From JAENVU01 sp963801105 (GTDB taxonomy: Bacteria; Actinomycetota; Acidimicrobiia; IMCC26256; JAENVU01): a DNA stretch of 64,000 bases. The DNA lies in NCBI GenBank assembly GCA_963801105.1, contig CAWDDH010000003.1, positions 2,108,001 through 2,172,000 on the forward strand, read 5' to 3'. Positions 17,385 to 25,731 of the stretch are shown here, piece by piece. A program made the position numbers and the translations under genes. The first letter of the stretch is position 1. The number at the start of each line of letters is the position of its first letter. The notes beneath the pieces were generated by a model. That model was not told the origin of the DNA. It made no database searches and worked only from the letters and a program-made list of their open reading frames with translations.

Positions 17385-18323
17385 GTGTCCTGGGACGTCG
17401 ATGGGTTCGTCTCGTCGCTCACCGCGGCGAGCGCGCACACGGTGCGCGCCTACGACCGCGACGTCCGCCAGTTCGTCGATTGGGCCGAGCGGGGCGGGTG
17501 CCCCGATCCCGCCGACCTCGATCACGTCACGCTGCGCCGGTTCCTCGCGTACCTGACCACGCGTGGCTTCGCCCGCCCGACGATCGCCCGCAAGTCGGCC
17601 GCGGTCCGGGCGTTCCTGCGGTACCTGACCCGACATGGGGTCCTGCGGACCGACCCCGGTCGCACACTGCGCTCGCCGAAGGGGGCCAACCGTCTCCCGC
17701 GTGTCCCGCGCTCGGCCGAGGCGGTGGCACTGCTCGACGCCGCCGCGGCACACCCGGCGATCACGGGCGTCGACCAGGACACCGAGGAGTCCGACGCCGA
17801 GCCGGATCCGATCGCGCGGGCCGTCGCGCTGCGGGACCTCGCGGTGCTCGAGATCCTCTACGGCACCGGCGTTCGGGTCTCGGAGTGCTGCGGCCTGGAC
17901 CTCGACGACGTGGATCTCGCCGGCCGGTCCGTCACCGTGCTCGGCAAGGGGAGCAAGGTGCGCCGGGTCCCGCTCTCCGCGCCGGCTGCCGACGCGGTCG
18001 CCGCCTGGCTCCGCGAGGGCCGCCTGGAGCTGGCCCGGGAGGGCACACCGCCCCGGGCGTTGCTGCTCAATCGCCTCGGCCGGCGGCTCGGATCCCGAGA
18101 CGCCCACCGCATCGTGGAGCGCCATCCGCTGCCCGACGGACGGACCCTGCACCCCCATGCCCTCCGACACGCGTACGCTACGCACCTGTTGGAAGGCGGA
18201 GCCGACCTGCGCACCGTGCAAGAGCTGCTCGGGCACGCGGACTTGGCGACGACCCAGATCTACACCCACCTGACCCGCGAGCGCCTCCGGGCGGTCTACG
18301 AATCGACGCATCCCCGTGCCTGA
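17385..18323 (+). CDS. xerC: Tyrosine recombinase XerC-like
   Basis: A 312-residue site-specific recombinase of the XerC/XerD group. The N-terminal SAM-like core-binding domain (HTVRAYDRDVRQFVDW) and catalytic domain are complete. Catalytic residues are visible in GTGVRVSECCGL (first Arg), HALRHAYATHLL (His-x-x-Arg), LLGHADLATTQIYTH (His and nucleophilic Tyr293). Chromosome dimer resolution at dif with FtsK is the likely role. An acidic insertion (DQDTEESDAEPDP) precedes the first catalytic Arg. No repeats or cargo flank it, so a mobile-element integrase is unlikely. Confidence 0.92.
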   Translation: MSWDVDGFVSSLTAASAHTVRAYDRDVRQFVDWAERGGCPDPADLDHVTLRRFLAYLTTRGFARPTIARKSAAVRAFLRYLTRHGVLRTDPGRTLRSPKGANRLPRVPRSAEAVALLDAAAAHPAITGVDQDTEESDAEPDPIARAVALRDLAVLEILYGTGVRVSECCGLDLDDVDLAGRSVTVLGKGSKVRRVPLSAPAADAVAAWLREGRLELAREGTPPRALLLNRLGRRLGSRDAHRIVERHPLPDGRTLHPHALRHAYATHLLEGGADLRTVQELLGHADLATTQIYTHLTRERLRAVYESTHPRA

Positions 18324-19122
18324 CCCCGTGACCACCAAAGCCGACGACGCTCGCATCGTCGCGGCGCTGTGGGACCAATACCAGCAGGATCCCGACGGGG
18401 AAGCGCGTGAGCGGCTGATCCTGCACTACTCACCGTTGGTGAAGTTCGTCGCGGGCCGCGTCGCGGCGGGGCTGCCTCAGAGCATCGAGCAGTCGGACCT
18501 CGTCTCGTACGGGATCTTCGGGCTGATCGACGCGATCGACAAGTTCGACCCCGAGCGCGGCTTCAAGTTCGAGACCTACGCGATCAGCCGCATCAAGGGC
18601 GCCATCATCGACGAACTTCGCTCGATCGACTGGGTCCCGCGCTCGATCCGTTCCAAGGCGCGGACGATCGAGCGCGCCTACTCCAAGCTCGAGAACGAGC
18701 TGAAGCGCTCTCCCGACGACGAGGAGATGGCCACCGAACTCGGCGTCACCGAGGGCGAGCTCTCCCAGACGCTCTCCCAGATCAGCTTCGTGGGAATCGT
18801 CGCGCTCGACGAGGTCGTGAACACCGGCGAGAAGGGCGGCGGCACCACCACCGTCGGCGACACCGTCGCCGACAAGGTCAACGACCCGGTGGCGGCCTTC
18901 GAGGTCGAGGAGATGAAGCACCTCCTGGCCGATGCGATCAACCGGATGCCCGATCGCGAGCGGCTGGTGCTGACGCTCTACTACTACGAGGCGCTGACGC
19001 TCGCCGAGATCGGCACCGTGCTCGGCGTCACCGAGAGCCGGGTCTGCCAGATCCACACCAAGGCGATCCTCCAGCTCCGTGGCCGGCTCGTCGAGCCCCC
19101 GGCGGACCGCACCTCCGGCTGA
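18316..19122 (+). CDS. whiG: FliA/WhiG-type RNA polymerase sigma factor
   Basis: A 268-residue sigma factor of group 3. Region 2 is clear (YSPLVKFVAGRVAAGLP, DLVSYGIFGLIDAIDKFDPERGFKFETYAISRIKGAI), then region 3 (DEEMATELGVTEGELS) and region 4 (ALTLAEIGTVLGVTESRVCQIHTKA). The closest relatives are WhiG of Streptomyces, which drives sporulation, and FliA for flagella. whiG occupies this place between xerC and rpsB in Streptomyces too. No flagellar gene is seen here. It starts with GTG inside the xerC stop; a second GTG at 18328 is possible. Confidence 0.88.
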   Translation: MPDPVTTKADDARIVAALWDQYQQDPDGEARERLILHYSPLVKFVAGRVAAGLPQSIEQSDLVSYGIFGLIDAIDKFDPERGFKFETYAISRIKGAIIDELRSIDWVPRSIRSKARTIERAYSKLENELKRSPDDEEMATELGVTEGELSQTLSQISFVGIVALDEVVNTGEKGGGTTTVGDTVADKVNDPVAAFEVEEMKHLLADAINRMPDRERLVLTLYYYEALTLAEIGTVLGVTESRVCQIHTKAILQLRGRLVEPPADRTSG

Positions 19123-19218
19123 TCGCACCTCGGCGCAGCCGGGCGGCCGGGCCTCGATCCCGGCGCATCAGGTCCGGGGCGGCGTCGACGGTGACGGGCC
19201 CCGCGTTGCCCGCACCGC

Positions 19219-19247
19219 TTGGCGCGGCCGGCCCCGACCGGTAGGGT
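19219..19247 (+). promoter_or_regulatory. Promoter of the M23/lipase gene
   Basis: TTGGCG (19219-19224) and TAGGGT (19242-19247) are 17 bases apart, a good sigma-A type promoter. The transcript would have a leader of about 55 bases ending in CGGGAGG before the ATG at 19311. The rest of the 188-base gap after whiG shows nothing recognisable. Confidence 0.55.
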
Positions 19248-19310
19248 CGCTGGCGCTCCACCTCCCCTCCGCTTCTCCCTCCCGTGACCGCGCACGCCCG
19301 GGAGGCGTCG

Positions 19311-21014
19311 ATGGAGATCCGCACCGCACTCGTCACACTGACCCTGGCCGCGCTCGTCCCGGCGGCCGCCCTGGCCGGCGGCCGCCCGGCGGTCGCGTCC
19401 GACGCGCCGGGCACCATCTGGGTACGGCCGGTAGCGGGCCGGGTCGTGCGCCCGTTCGTGGCACCCCGATCGCGCTACGGCGCCGGTCACCGGGGTGCGG
19501 ATCTGGCGGCCGCGCCGGGGACCCCCGTCGTCGCTCCCGGCGACGGCCGCGTCGTGTTCGCGGGCCCGGTCGCCGGCAGCCTCCATGTCGTCGTGGCGCA
19601 CGCGCACGGGTTGCGGACGTCCCTGTCGTTCCTCGCGACGGTCGCGGTGCGCGCCGGGATGGTCGTGACCCGCGGGCAGGTCGTCGGCACGGCCGGTGGC
19701 TCCGGTCCCGACCACACGGCCGGAGTCCTCCACCTCGGGCTGCGGGTCGGCGACGAGTACGTGGACCCGATGCGGCTCTTCACGCCGGTCGACCTTGCCA
19801 CGGTCGTGCGGCTCGCGCCGGTCGGGCGCCGGCCGCGCCCGCCGGGGTACGCGACGTCCGCGCTCGAGGCCCGGGGCCTCGCCGAGTCGCTGCACCTGCC
19901 GCGCGGCATCCCGGGTCTCGAGCCCCCGCCGGCGCCGAGCCTCTGGGAGCAGGCGACGGGCCTCCTCGGCGACGTCTGGACCGGGGCGTCCGACATCGCC
20001 GGCGCCACCCTCGCCCCCGACCTGATCGTGTGGCGGACGATCCTGGCCCACACCCCGCTCGGCGCCGCGGCCGATGACGTCCGCACGATCGCGTCCCGGC
20101 TCGCCGCCGCGTGGCGCGCCCGCCCGGACTGCACCGCCGAGTCCGCCGCGGGTGCCGGGGGCGGCGGTTCGGGTCACCTGCTCTTCGCGGTCGCCGGCAT
20201 CGACAGCAGCACCGATCGACGGACCGGTGCTGCGTTCGGACTCGACACGGCGGCGCTCGGCTACCGCCCGGACGAGATCGGCTGGTTCTCCTACGGCGCC
20301 GACGGCGGCGCGTACTCGGCGTCGGACACCTGGGGCGATCTCGTCGTCGCGGGGTACCGGCTGCGAGACCAGCTTCGGGCGTTCGCCCGGGCCCATCCCG
20401 GCCGCGAGGTCGATCTCGTCGCGCACTCCCAGGGCGGGATCGTCGCCGACGTGTTCCTCCACCTGGTCTTCGATCCCGGGGATCCGACCTTGCCGCCGCT
20501 CGGGACCGTCGTGACGCTCTCGTCGCCGCACCGGGGCGCGCCGCTGGCGACCGTCGCGGCCGAGGTGCGCGCCACCGCGGCGGGGCGGGTGTTCCTCGCG
20601 ACGGCCGAGCGCCTCGCCGGGGGCAGGCTGCCACCGACGGGGGGCACGTCGACGCGACAGCTGGCCGAGGGCTCGGCCCTGCTCGAACGCGTGTGGTCGC
20701 GTCCCTCACCCGACCAGGTGGACGAGACGACGATCGGTGCGACCGACGACCTCGTCGTCCCCGATGGACAGTCCTCCGCCCCCGGAGCCCGTGCCGTCAC
20801 GGTCGACCCGGCCGGGCTGAACGATCACTCGACCGTCGTCGCGGACCCCGAGGCGATGACCGCGGCGCGGCTCGCGCTCGAGAAGCGCGCGCCGGCCTGC
20901 GTCGGTCTGGTGGACGCGGTCCGCGGTGCGATCGAGCCCGTCGTGATCCGCCGCGTCGAGCTCACGCTCGGCCACGAGCTGGCGCGCGGGCTCGACCGCG
21001 TCCCGGCCCCCTGA
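19311..21014 (+). CDS. Secreted M23-like peptidase fused to a lipase-like alpha/beta hydrolase
   Basis: A 567-residue protein with a signal peptide (residues 1-25). Residues about 40-155 form an M23/LytM domain: H60 and D64 in GHRGADL fit the first zinc motif and H141 in LHLGLRVGDEYVDP fits the second, but the usual first His of the HxH pair is V139. Residues about 285-540 are a lipase-like hydrolase with nucleophile S373 in LVAHSQGGIVAD, an acid in GATDDLVVP and a His in NDHSTVVAD. The start follows GGGAGG by six bases; an upstream GTG lacks a site. The combination suggests an envelope-remodelling protein binding or cutting peptidoglycan while hydrolysing a lipid or ester. Substrates are unknown. 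Confidence 0.78.
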   Translation: MEIRTALVTLTLAALVPAAALAGGRPAVASDAPGTIWVRPVAGRVVRPFVAPRSRYGAGHRGADLAAAPGTPVVAPGDGRVVFAGPVAGSLHVVVAHAHGLRTSLSFLATVAVRAGMVVTRGQVVGTAGGSGPDHTAGVLHLGLRVGDEYVDPMRLFTPVDLATVVRLAPVGRRPRPPGYATSALEARGLAESLHLPRGIPGLEPPPAPSLWEQATGLLGDVWTGASDIAGATLAPDLIVWRTILAHTPLGAAADDVRTIASRLAAAWRARPDCTAESAAGAGGGGSGHLLFAVAGIDSSTDRRTGAAFGLDTAALGYRPDEIGWFSYGADGGAYSASDTWGDLVVAGYRLRDQLRAFARAHPGREVDLVAHSQGGIVADVFLHLVFDPGDPTLPPLGTVVTLSSPHRGAPLATVAAEVRATAAGRVFLATAERLAGGRLPPTGGTSTRQLAEGSALLERVWSRPSPDQVDETTIGATDDLVVPDGQSSAPGARAVTVDPAGLNDHSTVVADPEAMTAARLALEKRAPACVGLVDAVRGAIEPVVIRRVELTLGHELARGLDRVPAP

Positions 21015-21046
21015 CCCGAACCACCCACGAGACACGGAGGTCTCCG

Positions 21047-22324
21047 ATGCGCCCTTCCCTCCCCGCAGTTCCCCGCTCCCCGTCGTCTCGGCCACCGTCG
21101 GGGCGCCGGCTCCGCCGCCGTGCGGCCCTGGGGGTCGCGGCCGCGTTGGCCGGCGCGGCGGTCGCGACGCTGCTCGTGCTCGGTGCTCCTGCCACGAGCG
21201 GTCCGCCGGTGGGCCGGGTCGTTCGGCGCGCCGGCCGGGCCGCACGCGCCGCGTACCACCCGCTCGAGGTCCGGACCCGGTGGGACGCGGACTTCGACGC
21301 CGACCCGACCGGGTTGCTCGTCGCGGGGCCCGACGCGTTCGTGGTGACGCCGTACGCGGTGCGGGCGCTCGCGGTCGCCGACGGGACCACCCGTTGGGAC
21401 GCCGAGGTGAAGGACGCCGAGCCGTACCTGGCCGCGAGCGCCGACACCGTGCTCGTGGGTGCCGTCGACGGCTTCGAGGCGCTGGACCGCACGACGGGCC
21501 GGTCGCGATGGCGCACGACGATCGAGGATCCGCTCGATCGCGCCAGGACCGTCGGTCTGGTCGCCACGCCGGCCGGCGCGGTCGCCGTCGGCACGACCGA
21601 CCGCGGCCGGGTCCTCGGCCTCGATGCCGTGACGGGCGCCGTGCGGTGGTCGGCCACAGTCGCCGGGAGCCCGCGCGGGACGTTGGCGACCGACGACGTG
21701 ACGGGTGCCGCGGCCCTCACGGCCGGGCGCGACGACGGCACCACGCTGGTGGTCCTGGACGCCGCCACCGGTGCCGTTCGCTGGTCGGCCGACCTGGCGG
21801 TGGGGACCGGCAGCCCGTTCGTCGACGAGACGCGGCTCGTCGTGGGCACGGCGACGCCCGCCCACGGCTTGGTCCGGGCGTACGACCTCGGCACCGGTCA
21901 CCTCCGCTGGGAGCACGCTGTCTCCTGGCCGTTCGAGGCGAGTGAGCAGATCACCCGCTCCGGGGCCCAGATCCTGGTGCTCGACGCGGGTGGCGGCGTC
22001 GCGTCCCTGAACCGCGTCACCGGCACGTCGCGCTGGTATCAGGATCTCGACACGCTGGTCTTCGGTGGTCGTGCGGTGGTCGTGCGAGGTCAGGTGGTCC
22101 TCGTGGACGGGTTCGCGAAGCTGTGGATCCTCGATCGGCGCACCGGGGCGGTGCTGCGCCGCCTCACGCCGCGCGGTGTGCCGGTGGGGCTCGACGGCGA
22201 CGGCGGTCACCTCGTCTACGCCGGGTCACAGGTCACGTGGGCGCAGGTGTCGGGGCTGCCCGCGCAGCTCCGCCGACCAGGCGGGCCGGTGGATCCCCGC
22301 CGGCCGCGTCACGGGCGGCGCTGA
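21047..22324 (+). CDS. PQQ-like beta-propeller protein with N-terminal membrane anchor
   Basis: A 425-residue protein with a basic N-terminus, one transmembrane or signal segment (LGVAAALAGAAVATLLVLGA, about residues 28-47) and repeated propeller blades of the form ALDRTTGRSRW, LDAVTGAVRWSA, LDAATGAVRWSA and LDRRTGAVLRRL. These are PQQ-like/WD-type blades used in BamB-like scaffolds and sensors. No PQQ-dehydrogenase catalytic residues can be assigned. It starts 32 bases after the M23/lipase gene with GGAGG upstream, so the two probably form an operon and act together outside the membrane. Confidence 0.8.
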   Translation: MRPSLPAVPRSPSSRPPSGRRLRRRAALGVAAALAGAAVATLLVLGAPATSGPPVGRVVRRAGRAARAAYHPLEVRTRWDADFDADPTGLLVAGPDAFVVTPYAVRALAVADGTTRWDAEVKDAEPYLAASADTVLVGAVDGFEALDRTTGRSRWRTTIEDPLDRARTVGLVATPAGAVAVGTTDRGRVLGLDAVTGAVRWSATVAGSPRGTLATDDVTGAAALTAGRDDGTTLVVLDAATGAVRWSADLAVGTGSPFVDETRLVVGTATPAHGLVRAYDLGTGHLRWEHAVSWPFEASEQITRSGAQILVLDAGGGVASLNRVTGTSRWYQDLDTLVFGGRAVVVRGQVVLVDGFAKLWILDRRTGAVLRRLTPRGVPVGLDGDGGHLVYAGSQVTWAQVSGLPAQLRRPGGPVDPRRPRHGRR

Positions 22325-22372
22325 GGCGCCCCCGGACGGACGGTCGCTCGGAGGCCCCACGAGGGGTCCGGC

Positions 22373-22378
22373 TACAGT
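22373..22378 (+). promoter_or_regulatory. -10 box TACAGT of the rpsB-tsf operon
   Basis: TACAGT in the 173-base gap before rpsB predicts transcription from about 22385 and a leader of about 110 bases. Confidence 0.45.
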
Positions 22379-22387
22379 TGTTGCCGA

Positions 22388-22415
22388 CCCGCCACCCTCC
22401 GGTGACGGGATTTTG
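22388..22415 (+). terminator. Terminator-like hairpin in the rpsB leader
   Basis: CCCGCCACC (22388-22396) pairs with GGTGACGGG (22401-22409), nine pairs with one mismatch and a four-base loop, followed by ATTTTG. It starts only a few bases after the predicted transcription start, the same layout as in rpsP. A second perfect hairpin, CCACCGG/CCGGTGG, lies at 22439-22455. Either a terminator for upstream genes or an attenuator of rpsB. Confidence 0.5.
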
Positions 22416-22497
22416 CACGCCTGGCACCCAATGGTCGCCACCGGTCCCCGGTGGCGTGAGCCCGGGCGGAAGAACAACCAGAGGAAGGGACCCCCGC

Positions 22498-23508
22498 GTG
22501 GCTGTCGTCACCATGAAGCAGCTGCTGGAGGCCGGAGTGCACTTCGGTCACCAGACGCGCCGTTGGAACCCGAAGATGCGTCGGTTCATCTTCGGCGAAC
22601 GCAACGGCATCTACATCGTCGACCTCCAGCAGACCCTGGAGCGGATCGACACGGCCTACCGGTTCGTGCGCAGCACCGTCGCCGAGGGCGGCACGGTGCT
22701 GTTCGTGGGCACCAAGAAGCAGGCCCGCGAGCCGGTTCAGAACATGGCGACCCGCTGCGGCATGCCCTACGTGAACTACCGCTGGCTCGGCGGCATGCTC
22801 ACCAACTTCCAGACGGTGCACACCCGTGTGGCCAAGCTGCGCGAGATGGAGCGCCAGGTCGCGAGTGGTGAGACCGAGCAGATGATCAAGAAGGAAGGCC
22901 TCAAGGTCAAGCGCGAGGTCGTGAAGCTCGACCGCAACCTCGGCGGCATCCGCAACCTCGAGAAGCTCCCTAGTGCGATCTTCGTGATCGACACCAAGCA
23001 GGAGCACATCGCGGTGACCGAGGCGAACCGCCTCGGCATCCCGGTCGTGGCGGTCGTCGACACGAACTGCGACCCCGACATCATCCAGTACGTGATCCCG
23101 GGGAACGACGACGCGATCCGGTCGGCGAACCTGATGTGTCGGGTCATCGCCGATGCCGTCGACGAGGGCCGTCACCTCGCCCAGAAGCGGGGGGCACGTC
23201 CGGGCACCAAGTCCGAGGCTGTCGCACCCAAGCCGCTGACGCCCGAGGAGCAGGCCGCCCGCGCCGAGCAGCAGGCCAAGGCCCGCAACGAGGCTGCCGC
23301 CCAGGCCGCGGCCCGCGAGGCCCGCCTCGCGGCGGCCAAGAAGGCCAAGGCGGACGCCCCGACGGAGTCGGTCACGTCCGGTTCGGTCAATCCCGGGGCC
23401 GCGGCGCCCGCGGAGGCCGAGCAGTCGCAGAGCGCGCCCGAAGGGCCGCCGAGGGGTGCCCCCGAGGCGAGCGGAGCGACCGCACCGCAGGAGACCGCGA
23501 ATGGCTGA
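22498..23508 (+). CDS. rpsB: 30S ribosomal protein S2 with Ala/Glu-rich tail
   Basis: A 336-residue S2. The conserved core starts AVVTMKQLLEAGVHFGHQTRRWNP-like sequence and continues through YIVDLQQTL, FVGTKKQAREPV and RWLGGMLTNF to about residue 235. The last 90-100 residues are an extension rich in Ala, Glu, Lys and Pro that standard S2 lacks. The GTG at 22498 follows GAGGAAGGGA. Its stop lies inside the tsf start, coupling the two as usual. Confidence 0.95.
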   Translation: MAVVTMKQLLEAGVHFGHQTRRWNPKMRRFIFGERNGIYIVDLQQTLERIDTAYRFVRSTVAEGGTVLFVGTKKQAREPVQNMATRCGMPYVNYRWLGGMLTNFQTVHTRVAKLREMERQVASGETEQMIKKEGLKVKREVVKLDRNLGGIRNLEKLPSAIFVIDTKQEHIAVTEANRLGIPVVAVVDTNCDPDIIQYVIPGNDDAIRSANLMCRVIADAVDEGRHLAQKRGARPGTKSEAVAPKPLTPEEQAARAEQQAKARNEAAAQAAAREARLAAAKKAKADAPTESVTSGSVNPGAAAPAEAEQSQSAPEGPPRGAPEASGATAPQETANG

Positions 23509-24343
23509 GGTGACCGCGAAGGATGTCGCGGCGCTCCGGAAGCTGACCGGCGCCGGGATGATGGACTGCAAGCGCGCGCTCGAGGAGTCCGACGGCGACA
23601 TGGAGGCCGCCAAGGACTGGCTGCGCAAGAAGGGCCTCTCCGGGGCCGCCAAGCGCGAGGGCCGGGCCGCGGACCAGGGCGCGGTCGATGTCGTCGTCGA
23701 GGGCGGGGTCGGCGCGGTGGTGGAGGTCAACTGCGAGACCGACTTCGTCGCCAAGGGTGCCGAGTTCAAGGCCGTGGTGGCCGCCCTCGCGGCCCAGGTG
23801 GCTCGCGACGGTGAGACCGGCCTGGGCGACCAGCCGTTCGAGGGCTCCACGGTCGGCGAGACCATCACCCAGATGGGCTCGAAGCTGGGTGAGCGCATCG
23901 AGCTCGGCCGCATCGCGCGCTACGAGAGCGACGGCGTGCTCGACGGCTACAAGCACGTGCAGAACGACCGCGGCACCATCGGCGTGCTGGTGGAGCTGGG
24001 CGGAGTGGACGCCGGCAGCGCCGAGGCCCGCCAGGTCGCGCACGACATCGCGCTCCACATCGCGAGCGCGGCACCGCGCTTCGTCAGCAAGGACGACGTG
24101 CCGGCCGACGCGATCGACAAGGAGCGCGAGCTCCTCACCGAGCTGACGCGCAACGAGGGCAAGCCGGAGAACGCGATCGAGAAGATCGTGACCGGTCGGC
24201 TCAACGGGTTCTACAAGGACTACTGCCTGCTCGAGCAGGGCTTCGTGAAGGAACCCAAGACCACGATCGCCAAGCTGGTGGCCGGGCTCGGCGGCGACGC
24301 GACGGTGCGGCGCTTCGTGCGCATCAAGGTCGGCGAGGACTGA
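23501..24343 (+). CDS. tsf: Elongation factor Ts
   Basis: A 280-residue nucleotide exchange factor for EF-Tu. The N-terminal UBA-like segment (VAALRKLTGAGMMDCKRALEE) and the TDFVAK motif that pushes into EF-Tu (NCETDFVAKGAEF) are present, followed by the two core subdomains. The ATG overlaps the rpsB end by eight bases. Domain length is typical of Actinobacteria. Confidence 0.96.
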   Translation: MAEVTAKDVAALRKLTGAGMMDCKRALEESDGDMEAAKDWLRKKGLSGAAKREGRAADQGAVDVVVEGGVGAVVEVNCETDFVAKGAEFKAVVAALAAQVARDGETGLGDQPFEGSTVGETITQMGSKLGERIELGRIARYESDGVLDGYKHVQNDRGTIGVLVELGGVDAGSAEARQVAHDIALHIASAAPRFVSKDDVPADAIDKERELLTELTRNEGKPENAIEKIVTGRLNGFYKDYCLLEQGFVKEPKTTIAKLVAGLGGDATVRRFVRIKVGED

Positions 24344-24349
24344 GTCGTC

Positions 24350-25084
24350 ATGGCCGGGAGTCGGTTCCGTCGGGTGGTGCTGAAGCTCTCGGGTGAGTCG
24401 TTCGCGGAGCCGATCGGCTTCGGGATCGACGCCACGATCGTCGAGCGCATCGCGAACGAGATCACCCAGACGCGGCGCGACTTCGACATGCAGGTCGCGG
24501 TCGTGGTCGGCGGCGGCAACATCTTCCGTGGGATCGCGGGCAAGACCCGCGGCATGGACCGGGCCCGCGCCGACTACATGGGCATGCTCGCGACGGTCAT
24601 CAACGCGCTCGCGTTGCAGGACGCGCTCGAGGCGGTCGGCCAGCCGACCCGGGTCCAGACCGCGATCACCATGGACAAGGTCGCCGAGCCCTACATCCCG
24701 CTGCGGGCCATCCGCCACCTCGAGAAGGAGCGGATCGTGGTGTTCGCGGCGGGGACCGGCAACCCGTACTTCACGACCGACACCACCGCGGCGTTGCGGG
24801 CGGCCGAGATCGGCGCCGAGGCGGTCCTGAAGGGCACGCACTCGGGGGTCGACGGCGTGTACAGCGCCGACCCACGGCTCGATCCCTCGGCGGTGAAGCT
24901 CGACGAGGTCACGCACTTCGAGGTCATCAACCGCGGCCTCAAGGTCATGGATTCGACCGCGATCACGTTCTGCATGGACAACGAGCTGCCGATCATCGTC
25001 TTCGACGTGACCGCGCCGGGCAACATCCGCCGCGCGCTCGCCGGCGACACGATCGGGACGCTCGTCAGCAGCAAGGAGGGATGA
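24350..25084 (+). CDS. pyrH: UMP kinase
   Basis: A 244-residue bacterial UMP kinase of the amino-acid kinase fold, phosphorylating UMP to UDP. Motifs include RVVLKLSGESF, VVVGGGNIFRG, ARADYMGMLATVINALALQDALE and FAAGTGNPYFTTDTTAALRA. It sits in the conserved tsf-pyrH-frr order, six bases after tsf and overlapping frr by ATGA. Confidence 0.97.
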   Translation: MAGSRFRRVVLKLSGESFAEPIGFGIDATIVERIANEITQTRRDFDMQVAVVVGGGNIFRGIAGKTRGMDRARADYMGMLATVINALALQDALEAVGQPTRVQTAITMDKVAEPYIPLRAIRHLEKERIVVFAAGTGNPYFTTDTTAALRAAEIGAEAVLKGTHSGVDGVYSADPRLDPSAVKLDEVTHFEVINRGLKVMDSTAITFCMDNELPIIVFDVTAPGNIRRALAGDTIGTLVSSKEG

Positions 25085-25650
25085 CGGTGGCGACCCCGTC
25101 GGAGATCATCGCGGACTGCAAGGACAAGATGCAGGGAGCGATCGGCCACCTGCGGGACGAGTTCGGTCGTGTCCGGACGGGCCGGGCGACCCCCGCGCTC
25201 GTCGAGCGGATCCGAGTCGACTACTACGGCACCGAGGTGCCGCTCCAGCAGCTCGCGGGCTTCACGGTCCCCGAGCCGAGGATCCTCGTCATCCAGCCCT
25301 ACGACAAGGGCGCGATGGCCGCCATCGAGAAGGCGATCCAGCAGAGCGATCTGGGCATCAACCCGAGCAACGACGGCCAGGTCGTGCGGCTGGTGTTCCC
25401 GGCGTTGACCGAGGAACGTCGCAAGGAGATGGTGAAGGTCTGCAAGCACCTCGCCGAGGAGGGCCGGGTCGCGGTGCGCAACGTGCGCCGGCACGCCCGC
25501 CACGAGCTCGAGGCGCTGGAGAAGAACGGCGATCTCTCCCGGGACGAGCTGGAACGGGTCGAAAAGGACCTCGAGAAGGCCACGCACGAAGTCGTGGCCG
25601 AGGTCGATCAGCTGCTCGGGCACAAGGAGCAGGAGCTCCTGGAGGTCTGA
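25081..25650 (+). CDS. frr: Ribosome recycling factor
   Basis: A 189-residue RRF that with EF-G splits post-termination ribosomes. The three-helix bundle motif FGRVRTGRATPALVERI, then VPLQQLAGFTVPEPRILVIQPYD and GLNPSNDG-like INPSNDGQVVRLVFP, and the long C-terminal helices are present. It overlaps pyrH by four bases and is followed by the cdsA promoter. Confidence 0.97.
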   Translation: MTVATPSEIIADCKDKMQGAIGHLRDEFGRVRTGRATPALVERIRVDYYGTEVPLQQLAGFTVPEPRILVIQPYDKGAMAAIEKAIQQSDLGINPSNDGQVVRLVFPALTEERRKEMVKVCKHLAEEGRVAVRNVRRHARHELEALEKNGDLSRDELERVEKDLEKATHEVVAEVDQLLGHKEQELLEV

Positions 25651-25689
25651 GGACCAGTGAGGAAGCGGGGCGAGACGCCCCGGCGGGTC

Positions 25690-25695
25690 TAGGGT
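25690..25695 (+). promoter_or_regulatory. -10 box TAGGGT of cdsA-dxr-rseP
   Basis: TAGGGT lies 36 bases before the cdsA GTG, which has a GGGGGGAGA ribosome-binding site. It may make the lipid genes independent of rpsB-tsf. Confidence 0.45.
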
Positions 25696-25731
25696 GCGCG
25701 GAGTGCTTCGGGTGCGCACGGGGGGAGATCG

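Noticed and set aside
17385..18323. xerC as integrase of a mobile element
   Set aside because: No direct repeats, tRNA target or cargo genes are nearby, and its position beside whiG and rpsB is conserved in actinomycetes.
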